A stretch of DNA of 15,398 nt from Alphaproteobacteria bacterium UBA3439 (GTDB taxonomy: Bacteria; Pseudomonadota; Alphaproteobacteria; Puniceispirillales; Puniceispirillaceae). Shown here in pieces: positions 9,858 through 15,398 of the stretch. The stretch's first letter is position 1; every line of letters begins with the position of its first letter. The notes beneath the pieces were generated by a model. The model was not told the DNA's origin and did not search any database. It saw nothing but the letters and a program-made list of their open reading frames with translations. Both the position numbers and the translations under genes were made by a program. The stretch is from the NCBI GenBank assembly GCA_002378605.1, contig DFSK01000177.1, positions 1 through 15,398 of the forward strand, given 5' to 3'.

Positions 9858-11449
9858 CACACGGCCTCCAATATCAAATCTGATAGTTTTTCACCAATCA
9901 TGATTGTTGGCGCATTGGTATTTCCCGACGTGATGGTTGGCATGATCGACGCATCGGCAACGCGAAGGCCTTGAACGCCATAAACCCGCAATTTTTCATC
10001 AACAACCGCCATTTTATCCTGCCCCATTTTACAGGTGCCAGTGGGGTGATAGATCGTTGTTGCGGTGTTACGCGCCCAATCCAAAATGGCCGCATCATCA
10101 TCAGCAGCCACAGCAGTCCCGGGGGCATATTCCTCGGTTATCAATGATTTTACCGGTTCAGCCTGACAAATCGCGCGGGCGATCTTGATTCCGGCAACAA
10201 TCGTGTCGCAATCGGTTTTAGTGGCAAGATAGTTCGGATGAATTGCCGGATAATCATCAGCATTGGCCGAAACCAGCTCGAGGTGACCCGCGCTTTCCGG
10301 CCGTAATTGCAGAACCGATGCGGTAAAGGCCGAAAAATCATGGCTTCCCGCGGCAACGCTATCGGCGCTAAAGGGCTGCAGATGAAATTGGATATCAGGT
10401 GTTTCCAACCCGTCATGCGTTTTTAAAAAGGCCGTGCCAAGACTGGCCGCCATTGCCATTGGCCCTGATCTTTTAAAAGCATATTCAAGCGCGATTGATG
10501 CCAGTTGGAGCGGGTTTTTGGTTTCCGTGTTAATCGTGCTGGCATTACATTTGAAAACGGGGCGCGCTTGCAGATGATCTTGCAAATTCCGGCCAACACC
10601 GGGCAGATGATGCGTTGCTGTAATGCCATGCTTGCCAAGATCATTCTGGTCGCCAATACCCGATAACATCAAGATCTGCGGCGATCCGATCGAACCTGCC
10701 GAAAGAATGATTTCGCGACCGGCTTTGATTCGCTGGCTTTTACCGCGAACACGCGTCATCACGGCGATGGCGCGCTTGCCGTCAAATTCAATCTTGTCGG
10801 TATGGGCACGGGTAATGATATGTAAATTCTTGCGCGATCGAATTGGCTTTAGATAGGCAGCCGCCGCGCTACAGCGCATGCCGTTTTTCATCGTCATCTG
10901 AAAAAAGCCAACACCTTCTTGATCTTCACGATTATAATCACCTGTCCGGCGATAGCCCGCTTGCGCCGCCGCATCAACCCATGCGCCGATGATATCGCGA
11001 TCAACCTTGTTTTCAGACACATTCAACGGGCCGCCAACGCCGCGTTCAGGCGATGGGGTGCCTTCCCAATTTTCGGCACGGCGGAATAAAGGCAACACAT
11101 CTTCCCAGCTCCAGCCAGCATTGCCAAGCTGCCGCCAATGATCGAAATCTTGTGGCTGTCCACGAACATATAAAAGACCGTTGATCGAACTGCTGCCGCC
11201 AAGCACCTTGCCACGCGGCCAGTTAATCGAACGCCCATTCAGGCCCGGATCAGGCTGGGTGCGATAGCACCAATCGGTTTTCGGATTGCCCATAGTCTTG
11301 AAATAACCGACAGGGATATGGATCCACGGATAGCGATCCTCGCCCCCTGCCTCAACCAAAGCTACCGAAACAGATGGGTTTGCAGACAAGCGATTAGCAA
11401 TCACACAGCCCGCTGAACCAGCGCCGATGATGACGTAATCAAACTCCAA
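9857..11449 (-). CDS. GMC-family FAD-dependent alcohol (choline-type) dehydrogenase
   Basis: A 530-residue glucose-methanol-choline oxidoreductase that oxidises a primary alcohol to an aldehyde and passes electrons to FAD and then to an acceptor, probably the quinone pool. Visible are the FAD-binding GAGSAG (9-14) with E33 at the end of the second strand, GMC signature 1 (RGKVLGGSSSIN, 79-90), signature 2 (SAGSIGSPQILMLSGIG), and the catalytic pair H468 in YHPTGTCKMG and N512 in the GNTNAPT segment. Size and motifs match the BetA/AlkJ/polyethylene-glycol-dehydrogenase group, not the longer cellobiose dehydrogenases. No signal peptide is present, so it acts in the cytoplasm or at the inner membrane. 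The start is TTG at 11449, after a GGGGGG run; it places the FAD motif as in relatives. No betaine-aldehyde dehydrogenase is nearby, so a choline role is not supported. The substrate is unknown. Confidence 0.9.
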   Translation of the reverse strand: MEFDYVIIGAGSAGCVIANRLSANPSVSVALVEAGGEDRYPWIHIPVGYFKTMGNPKTDWCYRTQPDPGLNGRSINWPRGKVLGGSSSINGLLYVRGQPQDFDHWRQLGNAGWSWEDVLPLFRRAENWEGTPSPERGVGGPLNVSENKVDRDIIGAWVDAAAQAGYRRTGDYNREDQEGVGFFQMTMKNGMRCSAAAAYLKPIRSRKNLHIITRAHTDKIEFDGKRAIAVMTRVRGKSQRIKAGREIILSAGSIGSPQILMLSGIGDQNDLGKHGITATHHLPGVGRNLQDHLQARPVFKCNASTINTETKNPLQLASIALEYAFKRSGPMAMAASLGTAFLKTHDGLETPDIQFHLQPFSADSVAAGSHDFSAFTASVLQLRPESAGHLELVSANADDYPAIHPNYLATKTDCDTIVAGIKIARAICQAEPVKSLITEEYAPGTAVAADDDAAILDWARNTATTIYHPTGTCKMGQDKMAVVDEKLRVYGVQGLRVADASIMPTITSGNTNAPTIMIGEKLSDLILEAV

Positions 11450-11494
11450 CCTGCCCCCCTTAAATAGCTTTTTTGCTAAGATTATTTATTTTTT

Positions 11495-11509
11495 GAGACT
11501 TTTAGTCTC
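11495..11509. promoter_or_regulatory. 15-base palindrome, candidate IclR operator
   Basis: GAGACTTTTAGTCTC has perfect 6-base arms around a 3-base centre and lies in the A/T-rich 171-base gap between the divergent GMC and IclR genes (11450-11620). IclR-family regulators commonly bind 15-base palindromes of this shape and repress or activate the divergent neighbour and themselves. No second copy was noticed upstream of the TRAP operon. The rest of the gap holds A/T-rich runs that could serve promoters, but no box is clear enough to call. Confidence 0.5.
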
Positions 11510-11620
11510 TTTTCTGCTATTTAAATAAAAACACATGCACGAAAACACGCCTTATTCAAGTGAAATATGTTTTTGGGCATCATTTTTCTGTGCCGAAAAG
11601 GGCAGCAAAAGAGGGTAATA

Positions 11621-12370
11621 ATGACTGAATCGACAGCACCAAACCTGCGAATCTTGAGAATTTTTGAAGTGATTGCTGATGCAGGTCGGCCGCTGACCCC
11701 AACCGAAATCAATGAAAAGCTTGATTGGCCAAAACAAAGCCTGCACCGATTATGTCAAACCTTGATTGCCGAGGGTTATCTGGTGAAACAAGCACGCCGC
11801 CTGCATCCGACAAAGCGGCTTCTTGGGCTTGCGGCGGGATTGACACAACATGCCGCTGGCCAGACCACGCGCCATCAAATTTTGCAGAATATCGCCCGCG
11901 AAACAGGCGAGACGGTCAATTTTGTCAGGCCGGAAATCAAAGGCATGATCTATGCCGACCGCGTCGAAACCAACTGGCCGTTTCGGGTTTTGCTTCCGGT
12001 GGGAACGCATGTGCCATTTCATTGCACGGCAAGCGGCAAAACCTATCTTGCCAATCTTCCAGCGGCAAAGCGGCGTATCCTTTTGGCAAGTTTAGATTTG
12101 CGCGCCTATACCAGCTGCACCCATACCAGCATTGATACGCTTGAAGATGAATTACAGCGGGTCAGCAAAAATGGCTATGCACTCGATATGGAAGAATTCC
12201 ATGAAGGCATGATCGCCATCGCCGTGCCGGTTCTGGACTCGCAGCGTCGTTATGTTGCCGCGCTTGCCATGCATGGGCCAAAACAGCGATTCAATCTTGA
12301 TGATGCTTTGGCACGGCGCGGCCTTTTGGCTGAAGCAGCCAAGGTCATTTCACAAACATTTGGCTATTAA
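11621..12370 (+). CDS. IclR-family transcriptional regulator
   Basis: A 249-residue regulator. Residues 8-58 form the winged helix-turn-helix (LRILRIFEVIADAGRPLTPTEI, recognition segment WPKQSLHRLCQTL, wing GYLVKQ). Residues 75-245 form the IclR effector-binding domain with VPFHCTASGKTYLA (131-144) and GMIAIAVPVLD (196-206). The ligand is usually a small carboxylate or aromatic acid and cannot be told here. It is divergent from the GMC-TerC pair, its likeliest target, and could also control the TRAP-HpsN operon further downstream in the same direction as that pair. ATG at 11621 is chosen because GAGGG (11611-11615) lies five bases before it and the HTH begins as usual; the longer reading from 11567 adds an atypical tail. 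Its stop is 6 bases from the convergent tcuB stop, leaving no room for a separate terminator. Confidence 0.93.
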   Translation: MTESTAPNLRILRIFEVIADAGRPLTPTEINEKLDWPKQSLHRLCQTLIAEGYLVKQARRLHPTKRLLGLAAGLTQHAAGQTTRHQILQNIARETGETVNFVRPEIKGMIYADRVETNWPFRVLLPVGTHVPFHCTASGKTYLANLPAAKRRILLASLDLRAYTSCTHTSIDTLEDELQRVSKNGYALDMEEFHEGMIAIAVPVLDSQRRYVAALAMHGPKQRFNLDDALARRGLLAEAAKVISQTFGY

Positions 12371-12376
12371 CGGCGG

Positions 12377-13534
12377 CTAGCTGCGGCGCGCCTCACCGGC
12401 ACTGGCAATCAAAGCGGCAAAGCGATACAGCCCGTGAACAAATTTTGAAAAGGGCAAAATCAGGAAAAAGCCGTAAACAACGCCAAGATGAATGGCAAGC
12501 GTCACACCCATAAAGCTGGTCTCGCGCACCGCCAGCAACAACAGGCCGGTAAAGCTGACAAAGAACAAAGACACGATAAAGGCGTAATCCATGCCAAGCC
12601 CTTCATCGTGACGAACCGCCGGATGCAAGCGCCGCTTTTCAGCAAACAGGCCAGCGGTACCAATACATAAAATGATCCCACCAATTGTTCCTAAAACCAC
12701 TGGCAGTTCGAAATAGCCATATGGTGCCTCACGGCCAAAGCCGTAATGATAGATCGTGCCAACCGAAGTTGCGGCAAAACACAATAAAAACCCATACATC
12801 GTCAATTGGTGATAGATGCGCCGCGCATTGCTTGACCGATCATCGCCGGTCGGACAACCCGGCCCAGACAAAATTCCACTCGACGTATCACCGCCAAGAT
12901 GACGAAGCGTTGCCGAAGCTTTGACCGCATCGACCAGATCAGGAAAACCGCCCCATTTCGCCCCTGTATGACGCCAATAGCGCCGCCAACCCATGATAAA
13001 TGAAACCACAACAAATGCCGAAATTGCCAAGGGCACCGCGGCCATCATCGTATGGGGCATGATTTGATAAAAAGCGCCCTCACCCAAATGAATGCCCCAG
13101 AAAAGTTGCGGCGCAATCATCGCCAGCATCAGCCCAACCGTTAGCGCCAAACCAGCAGACACGCCAAGCGTGACAAACAGGCCATTACGTCTGAACAGAC
13201 CCGCCAATGGTGCAGGCCACGCATAGGCCGCATAGCTGTCATTACGGGCAGCGGCAAGCGCTTGGGGGACATTCACGCCAAATTCATGCGGCGGCGCATA
13301 TTGGCACGCATGATAGCAAGCCCCGCAATTATGACACAGATTGGCAAGATAGCCGACATCCCCCTCGTCAAATTGACGCCGACGGGTCATTGCCGGAAAC
13401 ACCGCGCAAAACCCCTCGCAATAACGACAAGCATTGCAAATCTGCATTACCCGAATGACTTCGCCAGCCGCCTCAGGGTCAAGAAGAGCTTTGAGATCAA
13501 ACCCGTCAGCTTCGATATTATCGGTTAAGGACAC
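12377..13534 (-). CDS. tcuB: Tricarballylate-utilisation Fe-S/heme membrane protein TcuB
   Basis: An inner-membrane electron carrier of 385 residues that re-oxidises the flavin of TcuA and feeds electrons into the respiratory chain. The N-terminal part has two CxxCxxCxxxC clusters: C33, C36, C39, C43 (in CNACRYCEGFC) and C67, C70, C73, C77 (in CHNCGACYHAC), each predicted to bind a 4Fe-4S centre. About six membrane helices follow, with histidines in HQLTMYGF, IYHYGF, AIHLGV and KFVHGLYR that could ligate b-type heme. This layout and the APPHEFGVNVP stretch are diagnostic for TcuB/CitB. The start is taken as GTG at 13534, six bases after GGAGG, giving a 17-base overlap with the end of tcuA; the TTG at 13576 is less likely. 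Confidence 0.92.
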   Translation of the reverse strand: MSLTDNIEADGFDLKALLDPEAAGEVIRVMQICNACRYCEGFCAVFPAMTRRRQFDEGDVGYLANLCHNCGACYHACQYAPPHEFGVNVPQALAAARNDSYAAYAWPAPLAGLFRRNGLFVTLGVSAGLALTVGLMLAMIAPQLFWGIHLGEGAFYQIMPHTMMAAVPLAISAFVVVSFIMGWRRYWRHTGAKWGGFPDLVDAVKASATLRHLGGDTSSGILSGPGCPTGDDRSSNARRIYHQLTMYGFLLCFAATSVGTIYHYGFGREAPYGYFELPVVLGTIGGIILCIGTAGLFAEKRRLHPAVRHDEGLGMDYAFIVSLFFVSFTGLLLLAVRETSFMGVTLAIHLGVVYGFFLILPFSKFVHGLYRFAALIASAGEARRS

Positions 13535-14933
13535 GCGCTGCCTCCGCTCCTGCAATACGGCCAAAAACACCGCCAATTGTCATCCCAATGCCAGCCAAAT
13601 AGCCCTGTCCAAGAACATTGCCTGCCATAATTTCACCCGCAGCAAATAAATTTGCGGCGGGTTTGCCGTCCCGCATCAAAACCTGCGCCCGATCATTCAC
13701 CGCAACACCCATATAGGTAAAGGTAATGCCTGGCCGCAAAGGATAGCCATAAAAAGGCGGTTTGCTGATTGGTGCTGACCAGTTGGTTTTTTCAGGTGTA
13801 AGACCATTTGTGGCCTTGCCATCAAGCTTCATCTGGTCGATCGGGCCATCAGGACAAGCCGCATTAAACGCATCAACAGTCTTTTTGGCGGCTTTTGGAT
13901 CGAGGCCAAGCTGGCTTGCCAAACCTTCAATGCTGGTATCTGTGATCGCGGTAAATACCGATGGCATGAACCGTTTCACCCCATCTGAATCAATAATGGC
14001 ATAGGCAATCTGATCAGGCTGACCCGCCACAAGCCGGCCCCAGATTGCATAGCGTTTTGGCCAGAAATCTTCACCTTCATCATAAAACCGTTCGGCGTCC
14101 TTGTTTAACACAACGGCAAACGGCACCGCATCAACGCGGCTGGCAATACCGCCATCATATTTTGGCGCCCGCGCATCAATTGCCACCGCATGACATTGAT
14201 CAAGCGCGCCAACCGGCTGTGCGCCGCGATCAAGCAACACCCGCAATACCTTGCCCTTATTATAGGGTGTGCCCCGCACCAGAAAATTTTTCGCTGCGTC
14301 ACCCCAGCCCTCGGCAAGCCAATCAAGATCGGCTTCAAAACCGCCAGCAGCGGTAATAAGCTGTTTGCAATTCAACCGCAGTGATTGTCCCTGCCATTCG
14401 ACCTTAATCGCCTCACAAAACCCATTTTCAAGCTCGATATCGGTAACTTCGGCGTCATAGATAAGGGTAACGCCAATCGATTCGGCATGCCGGCAAAGCG
14501 CATTCAGCATCGCCCGCCCACCACCAAGGAAAAAAGCGTTTGTATGGCTAAGATTCAACGTGCCAGACAGTGCTGATTGAAACCGAACACCGCGGTCACC
14601 CAACCAATGGGTCAGCTCTTGCGAGCCACGCAACGTTACCTCGGCAAGATGTTCATTGGTCACCCCTTTGGTCACCCGCATCAAATCTTCCCAATATTCT
14701 TCAAAGCTATAGCGATCGGTCAACACATCGGTTGGTTCATCATGCATAGCACGCAAATTACGCGTATGGCGTGTGTTGCCACCGCGCATATCACGCGGCG
14801 CTGAATCGATCACCAGCACCGAACAGCCGCGTTCGGCAGCTGTGATGGCCGCGCAAACACCAGCATTGCCGCCGCCAATTACGATGATGTCCCAGCTTTT
14901 TTCGGCAATGGGTTGAGTGATGTCGTTGGGCAT
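13518..14933 (-). CDS. tcuA: FAD-dependent tricarballylate dehydrogenase TcuA
   Basis: A 471-residue flavoprotein of the fumarate reductase/succinate dehydrogenase flavoprotein group. It oxidises tricarballylate to cis-aconitate, which enters the TCA cycle. Visible are the FAD-binding GGGNAG (20-25) with D43 closing the second strand, RGGNTRHTRN (50-59) typical of TcuA, the SGTLNLSHTNAFFLGGGRAM stretch, and the C-terminal FAAGEIMAGNVLGQGYLAG flavin-binding segment. It is paired with TcuB, its electron acceptor, by overlap. The ATG at 14933 is chosen because it puts the Rossmann motif near residue 20 as in relatives; the longer reading from 14993 would overlap the divergent regulator's start. 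No TcuC transporter lies in the window. A related polycarboxylate is possible as the real substrate. Confidence 0.9.
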   Translation of the reverse strand: MPNDITQPIAEKSWDIIVIGGGNAGVCAAITAAERGCSVLVIDSAPRDMRGGNTRHTRNLRAMHDEPTDVLTDRYSFEEYWEDLMRVTKGVTNEHLAEVTLRGSQELTHWLGDRGVRFQSALSGTLNLSHTNAFFLGGGRAMLNALCRHAESIGVTLIYDAEVTDIELENGFCEAIKVEWQGQSLRLNCKQLITAAGGFEADLDWLAEGWGDAAKNFLVRGTPYNKGKVLRVLLDRGAQPVGALDQCHAVAIDARAPKYDGGIASRVDAVPFAVVLNKDAERFYDEGEDFWPKRYAIWGRLVAGQPDQIAYAIIDSDGVKRFMPSVFTAITDTSIEGLASQLGLDPKAAKKTVDAFNAACPDGPIDQMKLDGKATNGLTPEKTNWSAPISKPPFYGYPLRPGITFTYMGVAVNDRAQVLMRDGKPAANLFAAGEIMAGNVLGQGYLAGIGMTIGGVFGRIAGAEAARVLNR

Positions 14934-14950
14934 AAGACCGCCTTGATCTA

Positions 14951-14970
14951 TTGCATACAATTGCATACAA
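14951..14970. promoter_or_regulatory. Tandem 10-base repeat, candidate GntR operator
   Basis: TTGCATACAA occurs twice without a gap (14951-14960 and 14961-14970) in the 58-base divergent space between tcuA and the GntR gene. Each unit is close to a palindrome (TTG..AT..CAA), like the TTGTATACAA-type sites bound by FadR/FCD regulators. The placement would allow one protein to control both promoters. Confidence 0.6.
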
Positions 14971-14991
14971 TATAGGAAAAAGGAGGCGTTC

Positions 14992-15398
14992 ATGTCAACC
15001 GACTGGGCGGCACATGATCTAACAGTCCAAAATCACCATGGCGGCAATCTGCCGGCAACGTCGCGGATCAGGCATGTTCTGATTGCGGCCATTACCGCTG
15101 GCGACATTGCGCCCGGTGCGCGGCTAAAGGAAATTGACCTTGGCCAGCAGCTTGGCGTTAGCCGAACACCGCTTCGCGAAGCCATTTCAGCATTGAAAGC
15201 CGAAGGCATTTTATCTATCGGTGATGATGGTGGGCTTCGTGTCCGCACACTCGGCTATCAAGATATTCACGCGCTTTATCAATTGCGCGCCAAGCTGGAA
15301 TCAATGGCGGCTGAATTAGCCGCTGCACAAGCGAGCCCTGCCGAACGCGAATTCATTGCCGAGATCAGAGCCAAAGAATCGATCCTCGTCAATGATGG
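14992..15398 (+). CDS. GntR-family (FadR/FCD) transcriptional regulator, 3' end missing
   Basis: The first 135 residues of a regulator cut by the right edge of the window. The GntR winged helix spans about residues 24-87: SRIRHVLIAAITAGDIAPG, then LKEIDLGQQLGVSRTPLREA (recognition helix) and the wing GGLRVRTLG. The FCD ligand-binding domain begins at about 90 with DIHALYQLRAKLESMAAELAA. The ATG at 14992 follows AGGAGG (14981-14986) by five bases. It diverges from tcuAB, so it most likely controls tricarballylate use. In Salmonella that job is done by a LysR-type protein (TcuR), so the regulator class differs here. The frame stays open to the last base. Confidence 0.9.
   Translation, partial: MSTDWAAHDLTVQNHHGGNLPATSRIRHVLIAAITAGDIAPGARLKEIDLGQQLGVSRTPLREAISALKAEGILSIGDDGGLRVRTLGYQDIHALYQLRAKLESMAAELAAAQASPAEREFIAEIRAKESILVND

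Noticed and set aside
9857..11449. Choline dehydrogenase betA of a glycine-betaine operon
   Set aside because: No betaine-aldehyde dehydrogenase (betB), betI or choline transporter is nearby; the GMC fold alone does not set the substrate.
14934..14993. Longer N-terminus for TcuA
   Set aside because: It would run across the tandem repeat and overlap the start of the divergent GntR gene; the ATG at 14933 gives the normal distance to the FAD motif.

Overview
The window (about 15.4 kb, moderate GC, densely packed, short intergenic gaps) reads as chromosomal DNA of a free-living, probably marine, alphaproteobacterium. Two things suggest this: a TRAP-fed catabolic operon built on a histidinol-dehydrogenase-like enzyme, and alphaproteobacterial-looking GMC, IclR and TcuAB genes. 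A SAR116- or Roseobacter-like source is plausible, but it is inferred only from gene content and protein style. No tRNA, rRNA, CRISPR, insertion sequence, phage gene or origin was seen. No gene-free stretch exceeds 300 bases; the largest gaps are about 136-175 bases.

Left block, plus strand (1-2022): the 3' part of a HAD-family phosphatase gene, then an adjacent glyoxalase pair. gloA encodes lactoylglutathione lyase and gloB hydroxyacylglutathione hydrolase, together a complete glutathione-dependent methylglyoxal detoxification route. This block converges on the next one across a possible two-way terminator.

Central operon, minus strand, transcribed from 9022 down to 2074: a TRAP solute-binding protein, a 3' stem-loop, a fused DctQ-DctM permease, an HpsN-type histidinol-dehydrogenase homologue, an SDR, a zinc alcohol dehydrogenase, and a small secreted Rap1a/Tai-like protein. 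The last four genes are joined by overlaps of a few bases. Combining an HpsN-like enzyme, an SDR, a zinc dehydrogenase and a TRAP transporter matches the known layout for uptake of 2,3-dihydroxypropane-1-sulfonate (DHPS) and its oxidation to sulfolactate. No desulfonating enzyme lies in the window.

Minus-strand pair just upstream (9198-11449): a GMC-family FAD alcohol dehydrogenase overlapping a TerC/YjbE-type membrane protein. It is divergent from an IclR-type regulator (11621-12370). The 171-base gap between them holds a 15-base palindrome that fits an IclR operator.

Right block: tcuA and tcuB (minus strand, overlapping), which oxidise tricarballylate or a related polycarboxylate and pass electrons to the quinone pool. 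They are divergent from a GntR/FCD regulator cut by the right edge. A tandem 10-base repeat in the 58-base divergent gap is the likely operator.

Overall the window is a scavenging island for small polar organic acids or sulfonates: three separately regulated oxidation modules beside an aldehyde-detoxification pair.
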